From assembly GCF_035610345.1 (NCBI RefSeq), contig NZ_CP141214.1, positions 342,230-406,229 on the forward strand: a stretch of DNA of 64,000 nt, read 5' to 3'. The position numbers and the translations under genes were made by a program. Positions 54,491 to 63,063 of the stretch are shown here, piece after piece (within the stretch, counting starts at the first letter, position 1; the number at the start of each line of letters is the position of its first letter). Origin of the DNA: Sinorhizobium meliloti (GTDB lineage Bacteria; Pseudomonadota; Alphaproteobacteria; Rhizobiales; Rhizobiaceae). Under the pieces are notes generated by a model that was given only the letters and a program-made list of their open reading frames with translations, searched no databases and was not told the origin of the DNA.

Positions 54491-54708
54491 TCATATGTGA
54501 GCCTGCAGCGATCACGTTGGATGTTGCCGCTCTTGGGGCAACCCAGCGCCTTTGAGAATTCGGAGAGCAGCCCCGGCATGCTCCGATCGCCGATCCGATC
54601 GAAAAGCTGTCCCGCGTCGTATTGCTTCTTTACCCCGCACTCGCATTTGATGCGGATCTTCGTCCAGGCCAGAAACTCCGAAAGCCACCAGGCTCCGCCT
54701 CTAGGCAT
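54325..54708 (-). CDS. Small zinc-binding protein (CxC type)
   Basis: The 127-residue product has IRIKCECGVKKQYD and ALGCPKSGNIQRDRCRLTYD, cysteines spaced as in small rhizobial zinc-ribbon proteins. The last 55 residues have no such character and overlap the zinc-ribbon frame on the same strand; the conserved part ends near 54480. The start overlaps the previous gene by 8 nt. Either the C-terminus is frameshifted or the gene has gained a tail. Confidence 0.55.
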   Translation of the reverse strand: MPRGGAWWLSEFLAWTKIRIKCECGVKKQYDAGQLFDRIGDRSMPGLLSEFSKALGCPKSGNIQRDRCRLTYDMPSGDPPVSRRHRLVMRPQPAFLKRSLSRIFPNGATFFASAGAAATLPGLTGGR

Positions 54709-54871
54709 GCTTCAACTTCCACTCGGGCTGATGCTCGGCGCAGAACCACTGAGGCTCCTCTTTTCCGAAAGAAAAGCCGAAGCTGCCCCACTTCTTGCAG
54801 CCGGGATGCTCGCAGTAGTGCACGTAGACGCTGAAATCCTTTTGGCGAACTGCCCCTTGCTCATCGCTCAT
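54701..54871 (-). CDS. Small Cys/His zinc-finger-like protein
   Basis: The 56-residue product has YCEHPGCKKWGSFGF and WFCAEHQPEW, a C-x4-C ... C-x2-H set likely to bind zinc. The ATG overlaps the stop of the previous gene by 4 nt and its own stop overlaps the next gene, so translation is coupled. Function unknown; context is DNA repair. Confidence 0.6.
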   Translation of the reverse strand: MSDEQGAVRQKDFSVYVHYCEHPGCKKWGSFGFSFGKEEPQWFCAEHQPEWKLKHA

Positions 54872-55101
54872 GGTTGCTCTGCCTCGCTTCCTCCGATGCA
54901 AGCGGGTCTCCAGCCCCGTGTGTAGCCGATACTCATGGCGATCTCCGCAAGCGCGAGCTGTTCGCGTAGGTGTTTGCAGTCGGCCAGCAGGGTGCGGATG
55001 GTCGCCTCAGCGTCACCGTCGTGCCATGCCAAGGCTGCGGCAACGTCGTCGATTTCCTGATCGGTTTGATTAATTTCGCATGCGTTCTTCGCGGCGAGCA
55101 T
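54868..55101 (-). CDS. Small helical hypothetical protein, first gene of the zinc-protein chain
   Basis: The 77-residue product starts at 55101 after AAGGAGG. It is mainly helical (EIDDVAAALAWHDGDAEATI, then LLADCKHLREQLALAEIAM) with a tail resembling SIGYTRGWRP. I do not recognise it. It leads a coupled chain of small zinc-binding genes and is divergent from ligD. Confidence 0.6.
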   Translation of the reverse strand: MLAAKNACEINQTDQEIDDVAAALAWHDGDAEATIRTLLADCKHLREQLALAEIAMSIGYTRGWRPACIGGSEAEQP

Positions 55102-55242
55102 AGTTCCTCCTTCCCGGGCAAGCACGGGCATCTGCCTCAGCATTTTCAAGATGGCGGCCGCATCGCCGATGAATGTTCTTATTATGTTCTGTACGCCGAA
55201 AGAGTCAATTCGGCTTTTTGCAGGCCTGTGCGTTAATGGCTT

Positions 55243-56217
55243 ATGGCCAGAGCATCCTCAAAGAAGCCTCGCGATCTCCCTCCGGCAGATCCTATGCCAG
55301 CGCGTGTTGATCCTTGTCTTGCAACGCTCGTCGACAGGCCACCGAAGGGGCCGGACTGGGCCTACGAGGTGAAATGGGACGGTTACAGGCTGGCCGTTCA
55401 TATCGAACCCGGTCGGGTGAGGGTGCTCACGCGCGGCGGCTATGACTGGACAGAGCGCTTCCCCTCGATCGTCGATGACGCTCGGCGACTCGCCGTGCAA
55501 ACCGCCATCCTCGATGGCGAGGCGGTCGTTCTCGATGAGCATGGCCGATCCGATTTCGGCATGCTGCAGCGGGCCCTGGGTCGGTTGCCATCCGCAATCG
55601 AGGCCGGCGCGATCGTATTCCTCTCCTTCGATCTTCTCTATCTCGACGGCCGCGATCTTCGCCGGCTGCCGTTGCGGGAGCGCCGGCGATTGCTCGAGCC
55701 CCTTGTCGCCGGCAGGGAAGGGGCGATCCGGCTATCCGAGGAGGTCCAGGCGGACGGCGACGAGTTCTTTCACGCCGCCTGCGCGCACGGCCTTGAAGGC
55801 ATCATCGCCAAGCACGTTGAGAAGCCCTACCGCAGCGGCCGCAGCGAATGGTGGCAGAAGATCACCTGCAAGCGGCGCGACAGCTTCGTGATCGTTGGCT
55901 ACGAGCCGTCCACCGTGCCGGGCCATCTCGGTCGGCTGCTGTTGGCGGCGCGCAAAGATGACGAGCTCGTCTATGTCGGCGGCTGCGGTACCGGTTGGTC
56001 AAACCAGCTTTCACGAGAGCTGCGGAAGTTGCTCGAGGGGATGGCGACAAAAGCGCCGGCCGTGACCTTGAGAAGGAAAGGCGCCGTCTTTGTCGAGCCT
56101 GTTCTCGTTGCCGAGGTCGAATATCGCGCCTGGACGGATGACGGGAAGCTACGGCACGCCTCGTTCAAGGGGATCAGGGAGAAGGCGGATGATGCAGGGG
56201 TGTTTCTAATAACGTGA
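55243..56217 (+). CDS. ligD: LigD-type ATP-dependent DNA ligase (ligase domain only)
   Basis: The 324-residue product has the nucleotidyltransferase domain with the adenylated lysine in EVKWDGYR, motifs DGEAVVLD and FDLLYLDG, GIIAKHVEKPYRSGR and the OB-fold end (AEVEYRAWTDDGKLRHASFKG). Polymerase and phosphoesterase domains of full LigD are absent. It seals DNA ends in non-homologous end joining, normally with Ku; no ku gene is in the window. The ribosome binding site is weak. Confidence 0.9.
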   Translation: MARASSKKPRDLPPADPMPARVDPCLATLVDRPPKGPDWAYEVKWDGYRLAVHIEPGRVRVLTRGGYDWTERFPSIVDDARRLAVQTAILDGEAVVLDEHGRSDFGMLQRALGRLPSAIEAGAIVFLSFDLLYLDGRDLRRLPLRERRRLLEPLVAGREGAIRLSEEVQADGDEFFHAACAHGLEGIIAKHVEKPYRSGRSEWWQKITCKRRDSFVIVGYEPSTVPGHLGRLLLAARKDDELVYVGGCGTGWSNQLSRELRKLLEGMATKAPAVTLRRKGAVFVEPVLVAEVEYRAWTDDGKLRHASFKGIREKADDAGVFLIT

Positions 56218-56227
56218 CGCGAATGGC

Positions 56228-56410
56228 CTAGTGCCCGTGGGGCAACGCATTCCCCCTCGTCTCGCTGCCCTCGTCCAACTCTCGGAACGGCAGAAAACCA
56301 TACTGCTCCAGCCATTCGCGCATGATCAGGCGGATCATCTCTTGTCGCGTCATCTCAAGCTCTTCGCAGGCGGTAGCGAGCGCCAGCTCAACGTCATTGT
56401 CAAAGGTCAT
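56228..56410 (-). CDS. Small ribbon-helix-helix-like protein
   Basis: The 60-residue product starts after GGGAGG and has LALATACEELEMTRQEMIRLIMREWLEQ in two helices preceded by a short strand, a ribbon-helix-helix pattern as in CopG/antitoxin proteins. No toxin gene adjoins, so it may act alone. A longer frame upstream is unlikely. Confidence 0.55.
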   Translation of the reverse strand: MTFDNDVELALATACEELEMTRQEMIRLIMREWLEQYGFLPFRELDEGSETRGNALPHGH

Positions 56411-56651
56411 CTTCGACCTCCCTAACGCAGTACAACCAAGAGGATTTAGGGTCTCACAACGCGGGTTGCAGTCAAGGATTAGAGGTGCCGCCCAAAGGGG
56501 GTACTGCTCTAGCGCAATGCGATATTTGCGCTCCAATAGCAAATTGGCCGCTGCGGTTCTCCGCTCTCCTATAGAGAACTATATATATCCAGCGGCACCC
56601 TGTAGTGGCAAACTTTACGCGTCTCATCGATAAGTAGGGGGAGAGGCGTTC

Positions 56652-56960
56652 ATGCCCGAAATGCCAAACGAAGTGCCGTCGAAGAGCGACGATGATCGGC
56701 GGGAATTTCTAAAAAATTGCGGTCGTTTCGCTATTGTGACACCTCCGACCGTAACGATGCTGCTTTCAACCAGCCTGACGTCAAATGCAATCGCCAAGTC
56801 TGGCGGCGGGGGCGGCGGCGGGAAAGTTAAAGGCAACAACGGCTGGGGCAACGGCCCAGATCCAACGAACCCGGGCAGCTCCCATGGCGGTGGCGTTTCA
56901 CAGGGCGGTCCCGGCGCGGGCAATTCGCAAAGCGGCACCAAGACCGGCGGAGCTCGTTAG
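56652..56960 (+). CDS. Small Gly-rich exported protein with RRxFL leader
   Basis: The 102-residue product has a leader with RREFLKNCGRFAIVTPP and a hydrophobic segment (TVTMLLSTSL), then a Gly-rich part containing NNGWGNGPDPTNPG. The RRxFLxxCGxFAxVTPP and NNGxGNGxDPxxPG patterns recur, to my memory, in small alphaproteobacterial proteins of unknown role. The start follows GGAGAGG. Export (possibly Tat) is inferred. Confidence 0.6.
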   Translation: MPEMPNEVPSKSDDDRREFLKNCGRFAIVTPPTVTMLLSTSLTSNAIAKSGGGGGGGKVKGNNGWGNGPDPTNPGSSHGGGVSQGGPGAGNSQSGTKTGGAR

Positions 56961-56970
56961 TCCAGTCAGC

Positions 56971-57243
56971 CTAGCTGATCGAAGAAGAACGTTGCTGCTC
57001 AAGCTCGCGCTTCGCCATCAACGCTACGCCCTCGATCAGCATCCGTGATGTTGCGGAGCGCTCAGTATCTGCACGGCGTTTCTGCAGTTCCTCGACCTTC
57101 TTCATTTCTGAGGTGAGGTCATCACGGAAGGCGTCGATCCAAGCAGAACCTTCATCTCCTTTCGCTGCGGCGACTTCGACTATCAAGCGCTGGAGCATCA
57201 TGAAGGTGGCTTGGACGGTGGCGCGCATTTCCGAGTCTGTCAT
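56971..57243 (-). CDS. Small helical hypothetical protein
   Basis: The 90-residue product starts after AGGAG and is almost all helical with heptad-like repeats (EMKKVEELQKRRADTERSA), so a coiled coil is likely. No family recognised. It is convergent with the Gly-rich exported protein gene, 10 nt apart. Confidence 0.55.
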   Translation of the reverse strand: MTDSEMRATVQATFMMLQRLIVEVAAAKGDEGSAWIDAFRDDLTSEMKKVEELQKRRADTERSATSRMLIEGVALMAKRELEQQRSSSIS

Positions 57244-57499
57244 TCCGGTCTCCTGTTGTGGGATTGCTCTCAAGCAAAAATACAACCTGAAGTCCAGTAA
57301 AAATGCTGTCATGACCGTGTGCGGTGGCCGAGAACGGCAAATGCAAAACCGAGTCACCCAGTCCCGAAATAACTCCCGAACTGATCTTCTGGACATGCCG
57401 CAAAGCGTTGTCTATCAGGGCTTGCAGCAAATTTTCCCTCTCTCCTGGGGGGCAAAAGCTCGTGTTTAGAACACGTCGCTCTGACCAATTCCGGGCGGC

Positions 57500-57572
57500 A
57501 AGGTTCGGCACACTTCGTTTAAGGGGGTTAGGGAACGGGAGGACAATGCGACGGTGTCCGAGCTGTCGTCGC
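57500..57572 (+). pseudogene. Relic of a ligD 3' end
   Basis: About 24 codons read KVRHTSFKGVRERED, matching the end of LigD (KLRHASFKGIREKAD at 56150-56196 in this window and the typical LRHxSFKGLRE motif). Nothing upstream belongs to a ligase. It is probably the leftover of a second ligD copy. Confidence 0.5.
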
Positions 57573-57601
57573 TCAATTCCTAAACCGACCCCTAGCTGGC
57601 G

Positions 57602-58535
57602 ATGTCGCAGGGAGCGCTAGGCGAGATCGTCGGCGCTGTGGTTGTCGCCCGCGACGGTCGCGTCGTGGTCTACATGGGAGACGACGAGCGCGGCGAATTC
57701 CTTTACAAGTATGTCTCGAACGGCATCTATGTTCCGGGCGGCGACACTCCAGGCTGCTCGATGAAGGCACACTCCACGTCGCTAAGTTCTCCGACGACGG
57801 TACTGGCGAGTGGCTGGCGCTGACGCCGGAAACGACCGGTATGAAGATAGACGAGATTTGCGTCTTCACCCGCAAGGCCGCCTCCAAGGTTGGCGCGACC
57901 ACCATGGACCGCCCAGAATGGGTTGCCATCAATCCGGTCGCTATCGAAGCCTATTGCGCGCTGACGAATAACAGCCGCCGTGGGGAAGTGAAGGACGGCA
58001 AGCTGCAGACCAATGCCGGTGGCGACGAGATGAGCGTGAACGCCACCAACCCACGCGAGAAGAACGAGTACGGCCAGATCGTTCGCTGGTATCCCGAAAA
58101 CGAGGATCACGCAAACGGCAAGTTCAAATGGGACCTCTTCTGCATGGCCGGCAACCCCGACGTGCATAAGGATACCTACGCCGGCTCATCCATCATCAAC
58201 TCCGGCAACATGTTCAATTCTCCCGACGGCATGATTTTCGACTCAACGGGGCTTCTCTGGATCCAGACCGACGGTGAGGATACCAACGAAGGTGATTTCG
58301 CGGGCCAGGGCAACAACCAGATGCTGGCCGGTGATCCGGCAACCGGCCGCATTGAACGTTTTCTCACTGGCCCGAAGGGCGCGGAAGTCACCGGGCTGAC
58401 CTAGTCAGCCGACAAACGCACCATGTTCGTCGGCATCCAACATCCAGACGCTCCCTTCCCGGACGGAGCAGGCAAGCTCCCCCACGCTCGACCGTCGTTG
58501 CCATCAAGCGCGAAGGCAACGCGGTTATCGGCTAA
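57602..58535 (+). pseudogene. Degraded PhoX-type (DUF839) alkaline phosphatase gene
   Basis: The sequence encodes the C-terminal half of a PhoX-like protein: YMGDDERGEFLYKYVS, DRPEWVAINP, ALTNNSRR, FNSPDGMIFDSTGLLWIQTDG and MFVGIQHP. The parts are in more than one frame. A frameshift near 57770, a TAG at 58402-58404 (normally Trp) and a second frameshift near 58480 break it; the true end VAIKREGNAVIG reaches TAA at 58535. The N-terminal half is missing. Confidence 0.75.
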
Positions 58536-58740
58536 CCGGATGAGACGACTAATCGGTTGAGGCGCCTCTTGATGAACGCGGATGCCATAGCATTCGACCA
58601 TTATGAGCAGAAGAACCAGAGTGCGCGGCGTTTGCGACGCGTGGGGGGCGGGGGACGCCACGTTCGACCACATGATTGTGAAAGCAGAAGACGGGGGCTA
58701 ACGCCTGCGCCGTCATACTCCTATTGGAAGCTGCCGCTAT

Positions 58741-58780
58741 AGCCGATATCGAAGTTCATTATCGGCTTTCGTTTTCGATA
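58741..58780. promoter_or_regulatory. Nested inverted repeats upstream of padR
   Basis: AGCCGAT (58741) pairs with ATCGGCT (58761), and TATCGAA (58747) pairs with TTCGATA (58774), each with 7-bp perfect arms. They end 12 nt before the padR start, fitting an autoregulatory operator. Confidence 0.55.
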
Positions 58781-58791
58781 GGCAAAAAGCG

Positions 58792-59097
58792 ATGGAACAC
58801 CGCGATCTGCTCTCGGGACTGGTGAGGCTGCATGTGCTCCACCATGCGTCCGAGCAGGAAATCTATGGGCAGTGGATGATCGAAGAGCTGGCCCATCACC
58901 GCTATCGGTTTTCGCCGGGCACGCTCTATCCCATGCTACACAAGATGCAGCGCGACGGCTATCTGACCTGCCGCGAGGAGCGACACGGGCGATCCGTGCG
59001 CAAGCTCTACCGCATCACCGATCTGGGACGTGAGGGACTGGTGTTGGCGAAGAAACGGGTTCGGGAATTTACGGGCGAGGCAATGATCCATGAATGA
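58792..59097 (+). CDS. PadR-family transcription regulator
   Basis: The 101-residue product is a PadR winged HTH: YGQWMIEELAHHRYRFSPGTLYPMLHKMQRDGYL, then RKLYRITDLGREGL. It is the small, C-terminally short type (PadR-s2). It overlaps chrA by 8 nt, so it probably controls the chromate exporter and itself. Confidence 0.85.
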   Translation: MEHRDLLSGLVRLHVLHHASEQEIYGQWMIEELAHHRYRFSPGTLYPMLHKMQRDGYLTCREERHGRSVRKLYRITDLGREGLVLAKKRVREFTGEAMIHE

Positions 59098-60316
59098 AAC
59101 AACGCTCGACGCGGCTGCACGCAAATATGATTCAAGGGGAAATGCGGGTGAAGTCTTTGCGGCCTTTCTGAAACTCGGGCTAACCTCATTTGGTGGTCCG
59201 ATCGCGCATCTCGGCTATTTTCGCAATGAGCTGGTCGTGCGCCGGCGCTGGCTCGATGATAAAGGCTATGCAGACCTCGTAGCACTGTGTCAGTTCCTCC
59301 CCGGCCCGGCATCGAGCCAGGTCGGCTTTGCCCTTGGGCTGCTCCGTGGTGGCCCGCTAGGGGCCGCGGCCGCATGGACCGCATTCACGCTTCCTTCGGC
59401 GCTCTTGCTGGTACTGTTTGCGCTGGGGGCGGCCGCCTTCGGCGGGCCGATCGGCTCCGGCATCATCCATGGGCTGAAGGTGGTCGCCGTCGCCATCGTC
59501 GCGCAGGCCGTCTTGGGTATGGCCAAAAACCTCTGCCCTGATAAGGAACGCGCCAGTATTGCGCTCGCAGCGGTTCTGATTGTGATCCTCGCTTCCGGCT
59601 CGATCGGTCAGGTCGCAGCTATCGTCTTTGGGGGGCTTGCCGGATTGTGGCTTTGCCGGTCCAAGAGCGATGCAATCACGGGTCATGTCAGCTTTCCCGT
59701 GTCACGTGTTGGGGGTGCAATCGCCCTCACGCTATTCTTTGTTCTGCTTTTGGTTCTGCCCATCATCGTGGCAGCAACTTCGTTGCAGGGCTTGGCGGTT
59801 TTCGATTCCTTCTTCCGCGCCGGATCGCTCGTCTTCGGCGGCGGCCACGTTGTGCTGCCACTGCTGGAAGCCGAGGTCATCCAGCCCGGTTGGGTGACCG
59901 CCGATCAGTTCTTGGCGGGTTACGGCGCTGCGCAGGCCGTGCCCGGCCCACTCTTCACCTTCGCCGCCTATCTCGGCGCAGTGCTTGCCCCCGAACCCAA
60001 TGGGCTTTTCGGCGCAACCATTGCCCTGATCGCCGTCTTTCTGCCAGGCTTTCTGTTGCTGATCGGCGTCCTTCCGTTTTGGGACGCGTTTCGCGCGCGG
60101 CCGACCGCGCAGGCGCTGATGCGCGGCGCAAATGCAGCCGTCGTTGGGATCCTTGGTGCCGCTCTTTACCAGCCGGTCTGGACGAGCGCGATCGTCGGCC
60201 CGTACGAATTTGCGCTGGCGCTGACCTGCTTCGTTCTCCTCATAGTCTGGAAATGCCTGCCGTGGATCGTCGTTCTTGTTTCCGCGATGGGCGGTGTGCT
60301 CATCGGGCTCGCCTAA
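59090..60316 (+). CDS. chrA: ChrA chromate efflux transporter
   Basis: The 408-residue product has two homologous CHR domains with FGGPIAHLGYFRNE (about 33-46) and FGGGHVVLPLLEAEV in the second half, and about ten membrane helices. This is the long-chain ChrA type that exports chromate. The ATG overlaps the padR gene, so translation is coupled. Confidence 0.9.
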   Translation: MNETTLDAAARKYDSRGNAGEVFAAFLKLGLTSFGGPIAHLGYFRNELVVRRRWLDDKGYADLVALCQFLPGPASSQVGFALGLLRGGPLGAAAAWTAFTLPSALLLVLFALGAAAFGGPIGSGIIHGLKVVAVAIVAQAVLGMAKNLCPDKERASIALAAVLIVILASGSIGQVAAIVFGGLAGLWLCRSKSDAITGHVSFPVSRVGGAIALTLFFVLLLVLPIIVAATSLQGLAVFDSFFRAGSLVFGGGHVVLPLLEAEVIQPGWVTADQFLAGYGAAQAVPGPLFTFAAYLGAVLAPEPNGLFGATIALIAVFLPGFLLLIGVLPFWDAFRARPTAQALMRGANAAVVGILGAALYQPVWTSAIVGPYEFALALTCFVLLIVWKCLPWIVVLVSAMGGVLIGLA

Positions 60317-60568
60317 CTGGTGATGATCCGGCATGCTGGATTCCTGCCGCAGCTGGCTTTTTCGCCGGCGCATAGGCCGTTACCCCTGTGGCTGCAGTCG
60401 CCACGCTCATCGCCGGCGACGGACGAGCATTTATATTCTTCCGGGATACCGAGCGGCGGGTGTTTGGATACCTGCAGACATGCAACGAGATCCTGAACTC
60501 GCTAAGTACGCACAGGGGCATTAATAAGGGATTTACGTGCAAAAAATGCTTAAGTTCCATAATATGCA

Positions 60569-60790
60569 TTATCTGATTTTACAATTTGTAGTTGTATGTT
60601 CTATTTTCAAGCGATGAAAACAATGGCTTGCCTCGCGGTTCTGCCGACGGCACCAGCCCCAGTTCCGGCTGGACTGTTCGCAACCGACATATCCTCTTTC
60701 GATAAGGGCCACCGACAGGCCGCGCCGCGCCGGCTCTACCAAGACTCGAGCAGGTATCACAACGCGATCCTGCACACCGCCCTTCGCCAT
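60569..60790 (-). pseudogene. Fragment of an FAD-dependent oxidoreductase
   Basis: On the minus strand LSVALIERGYVGCEQSSRNWGWCRRQNR is split here as LSVALIERG and CEQSSRNWGWCRRQ, the FAD-contact region of DAO-family oxidoreductases. Neither the GxGxxG start nor the rest of the domain is present. The downstream part is unrelated AT-rich sequence. Confidence 0.5.
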
Positions 60791-60796
60791 GAACGA

Positions 60797-61369
60797 CTAG
60801 CTGCGGAGGCGAGCCACATGAGGACCCACGATTGACGAGAAAATTCGAGGCTGCCCGGCGGCGCGGGCCGATAGCAGGGCTCCATGCACAATGGCCATCA
60901 TGATTTGGGCCTCCTGCTCCGGCGAAGCGTCTAGTCGAAACGAGCCTTGCTTTTCCCCATCGCTTAGAACCGATGCCAGCCACTCCATCAGGTTCTGAAA
61001 GTGACGCCGAACCAGCCCGGCAACCTCGTCCGGGAGCATCTGCATCTCGCTCGCCAACATTGCGCAGACACAGAAGGGCTGCGAGGCGTCGAGGACGCAC
61101 TTCTGCCAGTAATCGAGATAGGCTTCGAGTTGGTTGGCGGGGTCCGCGACATTGTTTCGAAGCGAGTTCAGCCCGTCTTTGGCACGACCTACATAGCGTT
61201 CGACTAGGACGGCGACGAGCGCCGCCTTGGTTGGGAAATGGTGGTGGATGCTGGCCTTCCGAATCCCGATCGCGTCGGAAATGTCCGCATAGCTGAATCC
61301 GTTGTATCCCCCGACGACGACAAGAGACTGCGCGACATCGAGGATTTTTTCCGAGGTACTGAGCTCCAT
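60797..61369 (-). CDS. TetR-family transcription regulator
   Basis: The 190-residue product has an N-terminal TetR HTH (YNGFSYADISDAIGIRKASIHHHFPTKAAL) and a helical ligand domain. It is divergent from a DUF308-like membrane gene. Two inverted repeats of the same sequence type lie between, likely its operators. Confidence 0.85.
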   Translation of the reverse strand: MELSTSEKILDVAQSLVVVGGYNGFSYADISDAIGIRKASIHHHFPTKAALVAVLVERYVGRAKDGLNSLRNNVADPANQLEAYLDYWQKCVLDASQPFCVCAMLASEMQMLPDEVAGLVRRHFQNLMEWLASVLSDGEKQGSFRLDASPEQEAQIMMAIVHGALLSARAAGQPRIFSSIVGPHVARLRS

Positions 61370-61377
61370 GTTCGGTA

Positions 61378-61393
61378 TCTACCTTCTGGTAGG
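61378..61393. promoter_or_regulatory. TetR operator 1
   Basis: TCTACC-TTCT-GGTAGG, 5-bp perfect core arms (CTACC / GGTAG). It lies 9 nt before the tetR start, so binding should repress tetR. Confidence 0.6.
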
Positions 61394-61439
61394 ATGATCG
61401 TCAAATACATCGCGACTTCGTGAATTGACCGTGCACGGG

Positions 61440-61455
61440 CCTACCAAGTAGTAGG
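61440..61455. promoter_or_regulatory. TetR operator 2
   Basis: CCTACC-AAGT-AGTAGG, the same half-site family and spacing as operator 1. It lies 29 nt before the DUF308-like gene start. Confidence 0.6.
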
Positions 61456-61483
61456 TAGATCGTTCGATCTCAAGGAGCATCCA

Positions 61484-62047
61484 ATGCATCACCAAACTAA
61501 ACCGCAGTCGACGTGGCTGCGCTCCTACTACTATGCCCGTGCTGGCTTCTCGATCTTCTGGGTGATCGCGGCCACTTCGGCAGCAAGCTTGTCCCCTGTC
61601 GCCTCCTTGCTTCTCGTCATCTACCCCGCATGGGATGCGCTCGCGAACCTCGTCGACGCCAGAGCCCACGGCGGCCTCGCCGCCAACAGGTCACAGATGC
61701 TCAACGTCTTTGCCAGTTCAGTCATGGCGATCATCGTTCTCTTTGCCGTGATGAAAGACACGTACGCTGTTCTGGCAGCCTTCGGCATCTGGGCGATCCT
61801 GTCCGGACTTCTTCAGCTCTACACCGGCATCCGGCGCTGGCGGTCAGTTGGAGCGCAGTGGGCGATGATCCTGAGCGGCGCGCAGTCAATGCTGGCAGGC
61901 GGCTTCATGATCAAGCAGTCGCTCGGTTCCATGCCGCCGACCATTCTTGACGTCGCTCCTTATGCCGCTTTCGGCGCCTTCTACTTCCTGGTCTCGGCAA
62001 TAGCGCTGACTGTTGCGGCCTATCGTGGGCGGAGGAACCCAGCCTGA
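61484..62047 (+). CDS. DUF308-like integral membrane protein
   Basis: The 187-residue product has about six membrane helices in two repeats and motifs like IYPAWDALANLVDAR and SGLLQLYTGIRRW, as in DUF308/HdeD-like proteins. Function unknown; induced presumably by the ligand of the TetR neighbour. The start follows AAGGAG. Confidence 0.75.
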   Translation: MHHQTKPQSTWLRSYYYARAGFSIFWVIAATSAASLSPVASLLLVIYPAWDALANLVDARAHGGLAANRSQMLNVFASSVMAIIVLFAVMKDTYAVLAAFGIWAILSGLLQLYTGIRRWRSVGAQWAMILSGAQSMLAGGFMIKQSLGSMPPTILDVAPYAAFGAFYFLVSAIALTVAAYRGRRNPA

Positions 62048-62163
62048 GAAGGTGATGAGGCTGCGGAGGAACGGCGTCCCTCCCCGCCTCGCCCGTGTAG
62101 TCGGCGGCGCATAGATCATCAGTTTCGTCGTAATGTTGTTCCCGTGTCTTGAGGATCCACCGA

Positions 62164-62507
62164 TTACTCGGGATCAGCGTCGATGCATGCGATGAGGCCG
62201 TCGGGGCCGGTGGGACATTGAGCCGACCGATCTCGGGGCGGAAATCTCCGGTGAAATCGACGCGGGCACGGATCCCGGCCGCCTTCAATTCTTCAAGCGA
62301 AAGAAGCTTAGTGGCGGTGCGGGACCCGACGAAGAACCGGTCCATGTAGTCACGAACGCCTGCGTGGCCCTCGAACCGCTCCCGGGTCGACGGATCGTCG
62401 ATGACGGCGTCGTGAGCGAACAGGTGCAGTGCCGCCTGGGCGTCGAAAGAATTGGTAGCGCGGATTAGCGGCTCGACCACATGTCTATAAGGCTGGTTGG
62501 TGGTCAT
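62164..62507 (-). pseudogene. SnoaL-like (nuclear transport factor 2 fold) gene with frameshift
   Basis: From MTTNQPYRHVVEPLIRATNS the frame reads a SnoaL-like domain to FRPEIGRLNV at about 62220. The family ending (TGPDGLIACIDADPE, stop at 62164) is then in another frame. One base gained or lost near 62218 explains this. The start overlaps the stop of the glyoxalase gene by 3-4 nt. Confidence 0.6.
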
Positions 62508-62935
62508 GCCTTACCTCCGTGCTGCCAGCTCCTGTAGACGAACTCAAGCGTGTATCCGTCGGGGTCGGTGACCGGGGCCGCGTAGTAGCGAGGATCTGGA
62601 GCTGAGAGCCCGGAGGGTGAAGCTCATGCACTCCCGCTGCCATCGCAGCAGAATGGGCGGCGCCCTGCAGCTCGACAAACAGGGTGAGACGTGATCTCAT
62701 CCAGATTATCGCTTTATAGCGCCACCATCGCCTCGAAATTGGCAACGAATCCTACCTGCACGGCGCGGGCGACGCGGCGCCGTCTTGAAGCCACAAGAAC
62801 ATCCAGCCGTCCGCGCCGAAGCCGTTGAGGTCGGGGTGCCCTGGCGTCCGTCCCTGCCGTCGCAGTCGAGGCGCTGGCTCGTGAAGAACAGCTCCCTTGA
62901 GTCCTTGCAGGCATCCGGCCATCAGTGACCGGAAT
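62504..62935 (-). pseudogene. VOC/glyoxalase family gene broken by several frameshifts
   Basis: Pieces of one glyoxalase-like protein follow each other on the minus strand in different frames: EPAPRLRRQGR, then PDLNGFGADGWMFLWLQDG, then HSAAMAAGVHELHPPG and finally APVTDPDGYTLEFVYRSW before the stop at 62504. The final segment has the metal-site Glu region (LEFV). At least three frame changes are needed. Confidence 0.65.
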
Positions 62936-63063
62936 GTCCCGTGGGCGTTGAAAACGGACGTAAAAAGCACTTGCACAGATTGAACGAAGGACAGGTAACC
63001 TGCAACGCTTGTGAATACGCAGGCGCGCAGGTGCGCTCCAAGGTGATCGGGAGGTGCTGCCCA

